DNA from: Lepas anatifera
Lineage: Eukaryota; Arthropoda; Thecostraca; Lepadidae
Assembly: GCA_034440635.1 (NCBI GenBank)
Contig: JAOTON010001698.1
Location: 248,001-312,000, forward strand
Length of the DNA: 64,000 nucleotides
Direction of reading: 5' to 3'
In this document: in pieces, positions 1 through 11,424 of the stretch
Layout: each line of letters begins with the position of its first letter
Position numbering within the stretch: the stretch's first letter is position 1
The notes under the pieces: model-generated
Told to the model about the DNA's origin: nothing
Databases searched by the model: none
The model's input: only the letters and a program-made list of their open reading frames with translations
Made by a program: the position numbers and the translations under genes

Positions 1-492
1 AATAATTTTGAAAATCCGTCGATGATGTTTCGACCCATAGACTTTTAAAGTCAGACCTATACTTTGAGACCGTCACAATCGCGCTCACGCACCATTTCGC
101 CTGCACTGTAGAGCGAGTGCTGACGTAATTACGGCATATAATCGGGATACATGCCAAGGTCACCATACATGACGTTCAAGGTCATTGACCCGAGTATTCC
201 AGTCAGATGGTATTATTCACTACCATTACGACTTCATAGCTCATGCTACTCAATGTCAAGGGCAATAATCTATTTTCAAAGTCAATCCCTCATTGCCTTC
301 CCAAAGGCTGCTATAGTGCCATTTATACTTTACATTATTGGGGGTACATCATATTATTACGTACACACGGCAGTGACCATGAATGACCTTGACCTCAGAT
401 TTTCAGAAAACATCGGCTGGGACGTTCCTCTATGACCTTAGTCCGCTTTTAGTGTATTCCTGAGTTTTTTCCAGCATAATCATGGTATTTCC
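1..492 (+). mobile_element. Truncated TTAA-type AGGTCA-rich element (family IV)
   Basis: The sequence matches the interior of the complete element at 41843-42766 in the same orientation: a GAAAATC.. block, 'AAAGTCAGACCT', a TGACGTAATTACG-type block and 'CAAGGTCA' runs occur in the same order. The left end lies outside the window. The similarity ends near 492, where hAT-A sequence begins. No coding capacity is evident. The hexamer AGGTCA and its complement recur, as in the other family members. Confidence 0.6.
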
Positions 493-1062
493 ATTTTACA
501 ATGGGAGTTTGTACTGTGTCCTTATGCCCCATCTATTCAGGACCAGCTCAGGAGCCCCCTAGTGTGGATCAGAGACCTCCAGAGTAGTTGACCCTCATTC
601 CCCCAGATGTGCCCCATGGGATTAGACTAGCCCCGTGACCCCCGAGGTGATGGGAGTTGGCCTTGTGTTCTTATTCTCCGTCTATTCAAGACCAGCTCAG
701 GGGGCCCCTGGTCTGGATCAGAGCCCCCCCCAGAGCAGCTCATGCTTGTCCCGGGACTAGACTAGCTCAGTGGCCCCAAAGATGGGGGGTGGTCATCAGA
801 CTATCTCAATGGGCCGCAGATAGGCTCATAGGGCCTTGCACCATATTAGCTCATAGAGCATCAGATGGGCTCAGGAGGCACAATGATGACACATGAGGCA
901 CCAGATCGACTCAGGGGACATTAGTTTAGCTCAGGGACAATACACCTGCTCAGGGGGCACCAGATCGATCAGTTTTGGGAACCAGATAAGCTCCTAGTCC
1001 CCAGACTAGAGCAGGAGTCTAGATCAGCTCAGGGAGAGGGCAAGTGATCAGCTCAGTGGTCC

Positions 1063-4000
1063 AGATTCAGATTCAGATTCAATTTATTCAGGTACGTCCT
1101 AGCAATGCGAGGCTTTTCACGTCCTATCGTCAATAAAGGTATGCAGGTAAAAGGTAAAATGACCACACATACATCACAAATAAAATTATCACACTCTGGC
1201 TCTCACGGCATTTCTAACACCTCTTTTGTAGGCGGCAAGACTAAGTGCGTTGCGTAATTCCGGTGGTAAGGAATTGTACGCGGCGGCAGAGGCACAACAT
1301 AATCTTCTCTGTCCAGCAGTGCTCCTAGCACGTGGTGGCCTGAGTTGGGTATGTCGACGCGTATAATGATCGTGGTTAGAGAATGTAAAAAGAGATTTCA
1401 GGTCATGTGGCTCACCAGTATACAGCACATTCCTCATGAGACACAACTGGTGGTACAACACGAGCTGTGGCGCTGTGAGGAAACCCAGCCGCTCTACATC
1501 GCCAGAAATGTGGTCGAATTTCCTTTTGCCGCACAGTATACGAGCACAGAAGTTAATAATCTTTTGCACTCGGTGAAGCTGCGTCGACCCACAAGTACCG
1601 TATACAGAGATGCAGTAGCGAATAGATGAGATGACTAAGGCATCGACTACTAATTTCAGAACAGAAGTGGGGATTACATGTCGTGCGTGAGTGAGGCCTA
1701 TTAAAATCCCAGTACATTTAGCTGTGAGATGATTGATGTGGGGCTGGAAAGTGAGGTGGCTGTCGAGGTAAATGCCTAAGTTTTTCACTTCGCGGGACTC
1801 TGTGACAGAGGTGTTGCCAACGCGGATACTTACTTTTGGTACTCTCTTAAGCATAGCCGAGGTACCCATCACCAAGACTTGCGTTTTTGATGCATTGATT
1901 TTGAGTGAATTTTGTGAAAACCAGTCTAGTAGCGATGCCAGGTCAGTTTCTAAGGAACGGATCATCTGTGGTAAATTTTGAATACGTCCAGATATGAGAA
2001 TTTGAGTGTCATCAGCGAACTGCACTATTGTCGACGCTTCTGTGTACAGGCTCAATTCGTTGGCAAAAATTGAGTACATCAAGCAAGAGAGCGATCCACC
2101 CTGAAAAATCCCGCTCGAAATAGGCAGCGTTTGGGACATCGTTGTTTTACCTCCTGACCTTATTTTGACTTGTTGGGTGTGGTTTTTCAAGTAGTTGCCA
2201 AACCAGTGATCTTCAACGCCGTATGTCTGAAATTTGTGTAGCAATTTGTCGTGACTGATGACGTCAAAGCATTTTGACAGGTCTAGGAGTACAAGAATCG
2301 ATATTTCACCATTATCCATCGCCTGATAGACTTTGTCGGTAACAACCGTAAGTGCAGTCTCGGTAGAGTGATTACGTCTATAGCCATGTTGAGAGTTTGA
2401 GAATAAACAGTTCTGATTAAAGTAAGTATTTAGCTGGGTGTGCACAAGTCGCTCGGTTACTTTTGTGATCGCTGGCAGTGTTGTGATGGGGCGCCAATTA
2501 GATGGATCTGCTGTACTACCACCCTTGTGTATTGGGACAACGATGCCGTGTTTCCATGTCTGTGGCACTATTCCCAATGTAAAACTAGAGTTGATAATGT
2601 GAAGTAAAACATGTTGAATTCCGTAAAAGAAACGCTGAAACATCGATACACTAAAACCAAAAACATCAACGGAGGAGGATGGTTTCATCGAGCCTAGGGT
2701 TATACAAAGTTCGTCAGCAGTGACAGGTTTCACTTTCATACCGCAGGCCGGCACTCGGGGCAACCTCACAGGCACACGCGACGTAGGTGGGGCCACTCCA
2801 AACGCAGTTTGGGGGCCCACACGGACAAAATAGGTGTTGATGGCATCAGGGGTCACACTAGGTAAGGCAGCAGTAGTCTTTCTGCTGCCAAGTATTGGCC
2901 GCATCACACTCCATGTCCGGCTCGGACCAGCCTCTGTAAGCCGGTGCGTAAGGTGGTCCCTGCAGTCCCTACGTATTGCTGCGCGGCACTGGCGGTTGAG
3001 GTCTTTATACTCGCCGCGCGCTGTCTCGCCCGCCGCCAGCGCGCCACGGCGCCGGGCCAGCAGCTCTCGAGTCGGGCCGGACACGTGTGGGGCGGTCGGC
3101 TGCGGTTGTCTAGTTCTCCTCAGTGGTGCCACGGTATCGAGTAGGGAGGTGAAAAGAGAGACGAATCTGTCCCACTTGGCCGTAGGTCCTTCTGCCTCGT
3201 AAACACTGCTCCAGTCAGAAGTAGCCAATGCTAAATTGAATTCAGTTTGGCTGATCCGACTTAGTCTGCGAGTCTCTATCATCGGTGGTTTGTATTTGTC
3301 ACGCCGGCCGTGCTTCATCAGCACCCTGGTGAAGTCGTGTGGTCCACCATAATGGCACTTGGTGACATCACACTTCACTACGATGTCTGATCGGTTAGTA
3401 ATGACGACATCAATCAGAGATCTGGCTGGTCGATAAGTTGTCATAGTCGTGTTGCAAATGTGTAGTCCGTAGGTTGAGATGATTTGGCGTAGCCTATGAC
3501 TGGGTGTGTTGCTAACATCGGTCGGTTTCAGTAGGCAAGCATTGAAGTCACCGGCAATAATAAGTACGGATCCCGGGTATGATGCAATCATAAACTGCAA
3601 TTGTGACTCTAAATCGTCGAAATCGGACGTAATTTGGGAGACAGTGTTCGTTGGATGTCGGTATGCCGAGGCTATGACACTACTCCGGTGTTTTTCGGTT
3701 CTGACAAGCAGCCAAATTATTTCCAAATTGGATGTTCCTGATGTACACGTTGTGGGTCTCGGAAGCACCTCCACATTTAAATGGTTCTTGATAAGCAGGG
3801 CCACGCCACCATGCGCTTTGGGCAGCTTACTACTCTTTGGTCGGTCACACCTGTGCAGCGTGTAGCCATCGATCTGGAGAAGACGTGCAGGTATACTAGG
3901 CGTGAGCCAAGTCTCACTCAATGCAAGCACGTCAAAATTGAGCACTTCGTTCAAATCGAACCGAAGATCAGGTAATTTAGGCTTGATGGACTGAATGTTG

Positions 4001-4627
4001 AGTTGTCCTATCATTAGGTATCGGGGGTGATGTCCTTTCGGTCCGACCCAGCGGGTGCCGGCCCTGCGGCCGCGCGCCCTGGACCGGCGGCCTCTGTGTG
4101 TGCGGCGGCGCCTCGTCTCTCCGGGGTCAGCTGAAGCATCCTCCACTCGCGTGCTAGACTGCTCGCTCCTCGGGTCACGTGGGCGGCGAGGCGGGCTTGC
4201 TAGTCTTGGGCCGAGAGTCACGTGATCATGCCCTGGGGGGCTTTTTTTGGTGGACTGGCCAGGGTCTTGTGGCCGGTTGTGTCGAACGTATGACGGCTTG
4301 CAACACAAAGAGGAATACGATTTGACGGATAACATCAGTGTGAACCATGATGACTGGTTTAAGCACTGGCTTAGGTACTGGACGGTTCAGATGTAGGCTT
4401 GTAGCTAGTGTTTGGACTCACGATCAGTTGTTTGCCCGTTGACGAGTCGAATCGGACGGCGATTAACACTCTCAAGCACTCCGGTCGTTAAAAACTGCCG
4501 TTTCACCAGTCGCACTTGCACTCAAAAATAGAAAGCTCACATTAGGAGGACCAGGCAACTAGGCGGCGGGGCATGGGAGGAGAGTATACCGGCGCGTCCG
4601 GCCACTGGCGCCGCGACCAGGCAACTG
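1063..4627 (-). mobile_element. Full-length-looking CR1/L2-group LINE
   Basis: The element reads on the minus strand from about 4627 to a 3' end at 1063. The 3' end is a short hexamer microsatellite, (TGAATC)n, after AATAAAT, as is common in the CR1/L2 group. The left flank ends in CAGTGGTCC and the right flank begins TCCCCGATCAGC. The uninterrupted homologous site near 7710-7740 reads continuously through GTGGTCCCCGACCAGC, so this copy provides an empty-site comparison. About 290 bp of GC-rich 5' leader precedes a single long ORF. Confidence 0.85.
1189..4335 (-). CDS. LINE polyprotein: AP-like endonuclease plus reverse transcriptase
   Basis: The 1048-codon reading frame has no internal stop. 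After a basic, Arg-rich N-terminus (about residues 30-105), an endonuclease/exonuclease/phosphatase domain starts near residue 112 (LNIQSIKPK), with ALSETWL and the IIAGDFNACL motif near residue 260. The reverse transcriptase follows: RPITTLPAITKVTERL, LDLSKCFDVISHDKLL (motif A), ISSGIFQGGSLSCL (motif B) and QFADDTQIL (motif C, FADD near residue 772). The C-terminus has the conserved AYNSLPPELRN block typical of CR1/L2/Jockey-type proteins. In this family the protein nicks target DNA and copies its own RNA into it. The start is the first ATG of the open frame; no separate ORF1 is visible. The intact frame suggests a young insertion. The clade assignment (CR1/L2 group) is by motif style only. 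Confidence 0.9.
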   Translation of the reverse strand: MLSVKSYSSLCCKPSYVRHNRPQDPGQSTKKSPPGHDHVTLGPRLASPPRRPRDPRSEQSSTRVEDASADPGETRRRRTHRGRRSRARGRRAGTRWVGPKGHHPRYLMIGQLNIQSIKPKLPDLRFDLNEVLNFDVLALSETWLTPSIPARLLQIDGYTLHRCDRPKSSKLPKAHGGVALLIKNHLNVEVLPRPTTCTSGTSNLEIIWLLVRTEKHRSSVIASAYRHPTNTVSQITSDFDDLESQLQFMIASYPGSVLIIAGDFNACLLKPTDVSNTPSHRLRQIISTYGLHICNTTMTTYRPARSLIDVVITNRSDIVVKCDVTKCHYGGPHDFTRVLMKHGRRDKYKPPMIETRRLSRISQTEFNLALATSDWSSVYEAEGPTAKWDRFVSLFTSLLDTVAPLRRTRQPQPTAPHVSGPTRELLARRRGALAAGETARGEYKDLNRQCRAAIRRDCRDHLTHRLTEAGPSRTWSVMRPILGSRKTTAALPSVTPDAINTYFVRVGPQTAFGVAPPTSRVPVRLPRVPACGMKVKPVTADELCITLGSMKPSSSVDVFGFSVSMFQRFFYGIQHVLLHIINSSFTLGIVPQTWKHGIVVPIHKGGSTADPSNWRPITTLPAITKVTERLVHTQLNTYFNQNCLFSNSQHGYRRNHSTETALTVVTDKVYQAMDNGEISILVLLDLSKCFDVISHDKLLHKFQTYGVEDHWFGNYLKNHTQQVKIRSGGKTTMSQTLPISSGIFQGGSLSCLMYSIFANELSLYTEASTIVQFADDTQILISGRIQNLPQMIRSLETDLASLLDWFSQNSLKINASKTQVLVMGTSAMLKRVPKVSIRVGNTSVTESREVKNLGIYLDSHLTFQPHINHLTAKCTGILIGLTHARHVIPTSVLKLVVDALVISSIRYCISVYGTCGSTQLHRVQKIINFCARILCGKRKFDHISGDVERLGFLTAPQLVLYHQLCLMRNVLYTGEPHDLKSLFTFSNHDHYTRRHTQLRPPRARSTAGQRRLCCASAAAYNSLPPELRNALSLAAYKRGVRNAVRARV

Positions 4628-6259
4628 TCCCCGATCAGCTCGGGGCACAGATCAACTTGGAGGTATTAGATCAAGTCAGGAGGCATTTAATCAGCCCAGG
4701 AGCCCCATAACAGCTCAGGGGCCCTCATCAGCCTCAGTGGGCACAACTCACTTAGGGGCCCAGAGCTGCTGAGGAAATTACTTAATCAACTCAGGAGGCG
4801 TAGATCAGCTTAAAATGCACTAGATTGACTCAGGGGGCACCAAAATAGCTCAGAGGGACTAGACGAGCTCAGAGGGCATGAGATGGGCTCAGAAGGCAAA
4901 ATGTTGGCTCAGGAGGCACCAGTTCGACACAGGAGGCATTAGTTTAGCTCAGGGGGAACATATTTTCTCACAGGGAACCAGATTGATCAGCCCGGGAGCC
5001 CAGATCAGCTCCAAGGCCACAGACCAAAACAGGGGCATAGATCAGCTCAGAGAACACAGGGTCAGCTCAGGGTGCACCAGACCGGCTCAGGGGGCACCAG
5101 ATCATCTTAGGAGACACCAATAACCAGCTCAGGGAGCACCTGATCAGCTCAAGAGGCACCATATTGGCTCAGGGGACAGAAGATCAACTCTGCGCGGCAT
5201 GTGATCAGCTCATGGGGCTCAGATCAGTTCAACGGGCACTAAAACAGCTAATAGGGCACCAGGCGAGCTCGGAGGCATCAGATTAACTCAGAGAGCATTA
5301 GCTAGGTTCAAGATGCACAATTATTTGCTCAAGGGGCACCAGATTGACTCAACGGGCACCAGATTAGCTTAGAGGGCACGTGATCAGCTCAAGTGGCCAA
5401 GACCAGCTCAGTGGGCACCAGATGAGCTCAAGGGGCACCAGATTAGCTCTGCTGGTTCGCTTATTGGCGACGATGAAGCATTAGCTGGTCACGGATTACG
5501 TACCCATACTCTCCGCGGTGCTTGTAAAGGCGACAGAATGCCCTAGCTGACCAAAAAAAGGTACTAAATTGTAAAACAATAGCTTTAATCGCTAAATGTG
5601 TTCTAATTGCATCTAGGTTCCACGGCGTAGGGCAATAAATTTCGAGCGGCACAGCCCAAACGGGGTACACCACCTAGCGATCAAAGGGCACACCGGCACC
5701 GATGGGGGGCACGTGCCCCCTGGTTGCGCCCCTGTCCACGATTTAAGTGTATCAGTTTTGTGGGGTTAAATTTTACATTCAGTATTGCAGAGTGGATGGA
5801 GATTGAAATGAAAACAATGGACCTGAGGGGAATGTGGCACCTTTATAACGTGATTTTAACTGATATAGCCAAGTTGTATAGCATGCCGGAAAACCCGGTA
5901 CCCTCTATCATTTGTCTTGAAACTCAAAATTTCCGTAGAGAAAAGCTAAAACTACCTGAAATGTACCCCACATGCAACCTTAGCAGCAGGCCACTGTTTT
6001 CAGCTGTTGGTGTGACGAGTGACGACATATGCTGACGTCACGGCATCAGCCAATTGAAGCCCTTGAAGCCTATTGAATATGGTAGTGGTTGCCAAATCAT
6101 GGCATCCGCAGACAGATATTTATTCATTTCCCTAGAGGAACATTTAAAAATCAAAATATTGAGCTTATTGTACATTTTTCAGAGACAAAATGGACGCTTC
6201 CATGATTTTCGGCTTAAAGTTCCCCTAGTTATACTAAATTTCAGAATTAAACTAAGGTG

Positions 6260-9200
6260 CAGGGGCGCAGCCAGAGCTTTCGTATGGGGGGCACACCAAC
6301 TTTGAGGGGGCACCCCGGGGAAAAAGGGCACTTTTAACGCAACCTAAAAACTTACTATATCTTTGTAATATCATTTTTGGGCATCTTTGGTTCAATAAAA
6401 ATGCAAAGAAATCATTGGCGGAGAAGGAAAACTCGATTAAAACCGAAAAAGGAACAAAATATCCCAAAATGCCATGGAAGTAGCCAAACATTACTTTTTG
6501 GATAGATTTAAGGACAGCCAACTCATGCAAGTACTTAACATCAGCGGAGCATGTGATATCTGTTACAATGTGCAGGTTAAGGCATATTGGAGTCGAAATT
6601 TTTATGCTCACTGGTTTTGTCGTGACGAATGAACCCTGGCTGAATGTGGATTAAGTTCTTTGCCTCCACAATCGCCGTGGGACGAGGGTAGCATAGTGTC
6701 TTTGAAAGAACACATTTTTGCTGCCGGAAAAATTTGGCAGATACCTTTTGAACGCGTTTATTAAGTTCCATATTCGCAAGGCTCGGTCCCAGTTAAGAGT
6801 AAATAAAAGATGAACTGGCTGGTGGTTTGGATGGGGATGGTGTGACAGGGCTGAAAATTGTGAAAATTATTTCTTCATTTAAATTAATTCGTAGAAATCC
6901 TGGTTTAGGGGACTGTGCTCTGAGCTCAGGGGCACATGCTCTTTTACCATCCCTTCCCAGAATCCACCAGTATAATAAACAATTTATATAACCAGGGGTG
7001 CCTAGGTATCACAAGTCGTTTTAGAGATTCCTCATTCCTCGTTAGCTCCGTTTTACAAGGGGAGTTTCCATTGTGTTCTTATTCCCATCTATTCAAGACC
7101 AGCTCTGGGGCCCCCAAGTGTGGATCAGAGGCCCCCAGAGCAGCTTCCCCATCCTCCAGTTGTGCCTCCAGGGACTAGACTGGCTCAGTGACCCCGCCCC
7201 AAGATGATGGGAGTTGGCCTTGTGTTCTTATTATCTATCTATTCAAGATCACCCCAGGGGCCCCTGATGTAGATCAGGGCCACAGAGCAGCTCATGCTTC
7301 ACCCAGGGACTAGACTAGCTCATTGGTCCCAGAGATGAGGTCATCAGACTAGCTCAATGGGCCACAGATGGGCTCATACGGCCTTAAACCAGTTCAAGAA
7401 GCCCCAGAACAGCTTAAGGCGCCAGATCACTTCAGGGGCCTCAAGCCAACTAAGGGGCTCTCACAAGCTCAGCGCCCAGACCAGCTCAGGGTACCCTCAG
7501 AACCTAGATCCGCTCTTGGGCCCCAGATCAGCTCTTGAGGCCCCAGATCAGTTCAGGAACCTCAAGTCAGGTCAGGGGCAAGATCAAGTCAGGGGCACTA
7601 ATTCAGCTCAGGAATCCCTCACCAGCTCGGGGCCCAAGCAGTTCAAAAGCCCCAGAGCTGCTCAGGGGACACTAGATCGGCCCATAGGGCACCAGATCAG
7701 CCTAGGGGACAAACAATCAGATCAGTGGTCCCCGACCAGCTCGGGGCCCAGATCAGCTCGGGAATACCAGATCAAGTCAGGAGGCACTTAATCAGCCCAG
7801 GAGCCCCATACCATCTCAGAGGCCCTCACCAATCCCTGTGGGCCCAGCTCAGCTCAGGGCTTTAGATCTGCTCATGAAATCACGTAAGGAGGCCCAGATC
7901 AACTTAAAGGGCACCAGATTACTCAGGGGGGCATGAAATGGGCTCAGGAGGCACCAGATCGACTAAGGGGCATTAGTGCAGCTCAGGTGGCACCAGATCG
8001 ATCCGCTCTGGGTCCAGATCAGCTCCCAGCCCCCAGACTATGGCAGGAGACTAAATCAGCTCAGGGAGCAACATAACAGCTCAGGGGACACAAGGTGGGC
8101 TCAGGGCCCACCAAACCAGCTCGGGGGGGACCAGACCATCTAAGGAGACATCAATAATCAGTTGAGGGGGCACCTAATCAGCTGAAGAGGCACCATATTG
8201 ACTTAGGAAACAGAATCAATTTGGGGAGGCATGAGATCAAATCGGGGCCCGAATCAGCTCAAGGGGCACTAAATCAGCTATTAGGGCACCAAACAAGCTC
8301 GGAAGCATTAGACTAACTCAGAGAGCATTATATAGGTTCAGGAGGCACAATTATTTGCACAGGGGGGCACTCGATTGACTCAGGAACACCAGATCAGCTT
8401 AGGGGCAAGTAATTAGCTCAAGGGGCCAAGACCAGCTGAGAGGCCACGAGATGAGCTCAAGGAGCACCAGATTGGCTTCACCCGTACGATTATTGGCGAC
8501 GATGAGGCATTGGGTGGACACATACTAGGTGCCCATACTCTTCCCGGGTGCTTGGAAAGGCGATAGAATGCCCTAGTGACCGAGAAAGGTATTAAGCTGT
8601 CCAACAATAGTTTCAATCGCTACATGCGGTCCAGTTCATCTAGGTTCAACGGCTAGGGCACTAAATTTCGAGCGGCACGGCCCAAATTAGGTACACCACC
8701 TGGCAATCAAAAGGGCACCCCGGCAGTGATGGGGGCACGTGCCCTGTGCCTCCTGGCTGCACCCCTGGACAGTACATTAACTCCGGGAGCCATTAAATAA
8801 GCTCAGGGGGCCCGGATCAGCTCAAGGGGCACTAAAACAGCTAAAGGACACCAGGCAAGCTCGGAGGCATCAAACTAACTCAGAGAGTATTTTATAGGCT
8901 CAGAAGGCACACTTATTTTCTCAGGAGGGCACCAGATTGACTACGAGGGCACCAGATCAGCTCGAGGGCCATGATCAGCTCCAGGGGGCACCAGATGAGC
9001 TCCGCCCGTACGATTATTGGCGACGATGGGGCATTATCTGGAAACGGATTACGTGCCTATGCTCTTCCCGGGTGCTTGGAAAGGCGACAGAATGCCTAGC
9101 TGACCAAAAGGCACTTAGTTGTCAAACAATAGTTGAAATCGCTAAATGCAGCCTAGTTACATCTAGGTTCAACGGCGCAGGGCACTAAATTTCGAGCGGC

Positions 9201-10352
9201 ACGGCCCAAGAGGGTACACCACCTGACAATCAAAGGGCACCCGGCACCGATGGGTGCACGTGCTGTATGCCCCCTGGACAGTAGATAAACTCCGGGAGGC
9301 ATTAAATAAGCTCAGGGGGCCCGGATCAGCTCAAGGGGCACTAAAACAGCTAATAGGGCAGCAGGCAAGCTCGGAGGCATCAGACTAACTTAGGAGCATT
9401 GTATAGGTTCAGAAAGCACAATTATTTATTCAGGGGAGGGGGCACCAGATTGACTACGAGGGCATCAGATCAGCTCAGAAGGCACATGATCACCTCCAGG
9501 AGGCACCAGATGAGCTCCACCCGTACGATTATTGGCGACGATGAGGCATTATCTGGAAACGGATTCGTGCCTATACTCTTACCGGGTGCTTGGGAAGGCG
9601 ACAGAATGTTTTAGGTGACCAAAAAGGCACTTAATTGTCAAACAATAGTTGAAATCGCTAAATGCGGCCTAGTTCCACCTAGGTTCAACGGCGTAGGGCA
9701 CTAAATTTCGAGCGGCACGGCCCAAGAGGGTACACCACCTGGCAATCAAAGGGTACCCGGCACCGATGGGGCACGTGCCCCTGTGCCCCTGGCTGCGGCC
9801 CTGGACAGTAGATAAACTACGGGAGGCATTAAATAAGTTCAGGGGCCCGGATCAGCTCAAGGGGCACTAAAACAGCTAATAGGGTACCAGGCAAGCTCGG
9901 CGGCATCAGACTCTCAGAGAACATTATATAGGTTCAGAAGGCACAATTATTTTTCAGGGGGGCACCAGATTGACAACGAGGACATCAGATCAGCTCAGAG
10001 GGCATATGATCAGTTCCAGGGTTCAAGACCAGCGCTCAGGGGCACCAGATGAGCTCAGGGGCACCAGATTAGCTCTGCCCATACGATTATTGGCGACGAT
10101 GAGGCATTATGTGGAAACGGATTACGTGCCTATACTCTTCCCGGGTGCTTGGAAAGGCGACAGAATGCCTAACTGACCGAAAAGGCACTTAATTGTCAAA
10201 CAATAGTTTAAATCACTAAATGCAGTCTAGTTCCATCTAGGCTCAACGACGTAGGGCACCAAATTTTGGCGGCACGGCCCAAAAGGGCCCCACCTGGCAA
10301 TCAAGGGCACCCCGGCACCGATGGGGGGCCGCCCTGTGCCCCCTGGCTGCTG
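6260..10352 (+). mobile_element. hAT-A copy 2, complete, with 8-bp TSD
   Basis: The element begins CAGGGGCGCAGCCAG and ends GGCTGCTG, a shortened form of the expected GGCTGCGCCCCTG. Both sides carry the 8-bp duplication CTAAGGTG (6252-6259 and 10353-10360), the hallmark length for hAT transposons. The first ~0.8 kb is unique AT-richer DNA; the rest is an array of degenerate ~20-bp GATCAGCTCAGGGGGCACCA-like units, ending in three extra tandem copies of the 3' terminal block. There is no transposase ORF, so movement would need a partner element. It is the most complete of the three copies in the window. Confidence 0.8.
8767..10352 (+). repeat. Three tandem ~510-550-bp copies of the hAT-A 3' terminal block
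   Basis: Units begin with GGACAGTA at 8767, 9276 and 9803, giving periods of 509, 527 and about 550 bp. Each contains GCTCAGGGGGCCCGGATCAG, 'ATTATTGGCGACGATG' and 'TTTCGAGCGGCACGGCCC', and closes with a CCCCTGG-type copy of the transposon terminus. The 3' terminus has therefore been duplicated in tandem, so the element has several internal end-like sequences. The inverted copy at 22648-25539 shows at least two such units. Confidence 0.8.
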
Positions 10353-10370
10353 CTAAGGTGCCACATTCCT

Positions 10371-10972
10371 TTAAAGGGAATGTGGCACCTTGGTCGAATC
10401 CTAGAATTTAGTGAAATTAGGCGTACTTTTGCCCAAAAAAACTCATGATTTCTCTGAAAAATGTTCCATTCGCTCAATATTTTGTTATTAAAAATACTCC
10501 TCTAGGAAAATAAATAAATATCGGCCTGTGGATGATGTCATGATCTGGCAACCACTACCATACTTGAAATGTTTCAAGGGCTTCGATTGACTGATGCTCA
10601 TCGCGACGTCAGCATATGTCGTCACACCAGCAGCTCACAACAATGGCCGCCCGGCGAGGGGCTGATGAGGGGGTTAGTGTCAGGTAAGTTTTAGTTTTTT
10701 CTACGGAAATATCGAGCTCCAAAACAAATGATATATGGAGTACCGGATTTTCCGACTTGCTTTACAACTTGGCTATCTTGCATAACCATATCTTGCATAT
10801 CAGGCATATCTTGCATATCAGGCATATCTTGCATATCAGGCATATCTTGCATATCAGGCATATCTTGCATATCAGGCATATCTTGCATATCAGGCATATC
10901 TTGCATATCAGGCATATCTTGCATATCTGGCTCAGTTAAAATCACGTTATGAAGGTGTCACCTTCCCTTTAA
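10371..10972 (-). mobile_element. Family V TTAA-type element, copy 2
   Basis: It is bounded by TTAA at 10371-10374 and 10969-10972, with inverted ends AGGGAATGTGGCACCTT and GGTGTCACCTTCCCT. It shares its left TTAA with copy 1 and its right TTAA with copy 3. It is about 150 bp longer than copy 3 because an 18-bp minisatellite has expanded inside it (10787-10926). Confidence 0.8.
10787..10926. repeat. 18-bp minisatellite, about 8 units
   Basis: The unit CATATCTTGCATATCAGG repeats nearly perfectly. Copies 3 and 4 of the host element have only a single GGCTAT.. junction at the matching place, so the array expanded within this copy. Open frames here on both strands (for example repeats of PDMQDM) are artefacts of the 18-bp period. 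Confidence 0.9.
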
Positions 10973-11424
10973 AGGGAAGGTGGCACTTTAGTCGAATCCT
11001 GAAATTTAGTATAATTAGGGGTACTTTTAGCCAAAAATCATGGAAGCGTCCATTATTGCTCTGACAAATGCACAATAAGCTCAATATTCTGATTTTTAAA
11101 ATGCTCCTCTAGGGAAATAAATAAATATCTGCCTGTGGATGATGTCATGATCTGGCAGCCACTATCATATTCAGTAGGCTTCAAGGGCTTCAATTGGCTG
11201 ATACTCACCGTGACGTCTGCATATGTCGTCACACCAGCATGACTGTCAACTGTGGCCTGCTGCTAAGGGTACATGAGGCGTACATTCCAGGTAGTTTTTA
11301 GCTTTTCTTAGGAAAGTTTGAGTTTCAAGACAAATGATATATAGAGTACCGGGTTTTCCGGCATGCTTTACAACTTGGCTATCTCAGTTAACATCACGTT
11401 ATAAAGGTGCTACATTCCCTTTAA
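10969..11424 (-). mobile_element. Family V TTAA-type element, copy 3
   Basis: It is bounded by TTAA at 10969-10972 (shared with copy 2) and 11421-11424. The ends are AGGGAAGGTGGCACTTT and AAAGGTGCTACATTCCCT. The interior is collinear with copies 2 and 4 (TTAGTATAATTAGGGGTAC, GATGATGTCATGATCTGGCA). It lies in the same orientation as copy 2. No ORF of note. Confidence 0.8.

Larger units (their letters stand above)
493..5734 (+). mobile_element. hAT-A copy 1, 5'-truncated, interrupted by a LINE
   Basis: This non-autonomous element consists mostly of degenerate ~20-bp units close to GATCAGCTCAGGGGGCACCA. Its 3' part (5460-5734) carries the conserved block with 'ATTGGCGACGATGA', 'GGCGACAGAATGCC' and 'TTTCGAGCGGCAC' found in every copy, and ends with GGTTGCGCCCCTG, the complement of the family's CAGGGGCGCAGCC start. 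The first ~0.8 kb of the family (compare 6260-7060) is missing. A LINE at 1063-4627 splits it. There is no transposase ORF; short frames across the array are repeat artefacts. Confidence 0.7.
5826..10374 (+). mobile_element. Small TTAA-type element (family V) copy 1, split by hAT-A2
   Basis: The left part (5826-6259) starts with GGGGAATGTGGCACCTTTAT and the right remnant (10361-10374) ends GGTGCCACATTCC-TTTAA once the TSD is included, giving AGGGAATGTGGCACC inverted ends. The interior includes TGACGTCA and a block near 'TTTATTCATTTCCCTAGAGG'. A hAT-like element of 4093 bp sits near its right end. Copies 2-4 of this family are at 10371-10972, 10969-11424 and 34353-34817. No protein is encoded. 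Confidence 0.75.

Noticed and set aside
10691..10952. Frames of repeated PDMQDM or similar, and a possible CRISPR-like array
   Set aside because: An 18-bp tandem repeat without spacers; in a metazoan transposon context it is a minisatellite.
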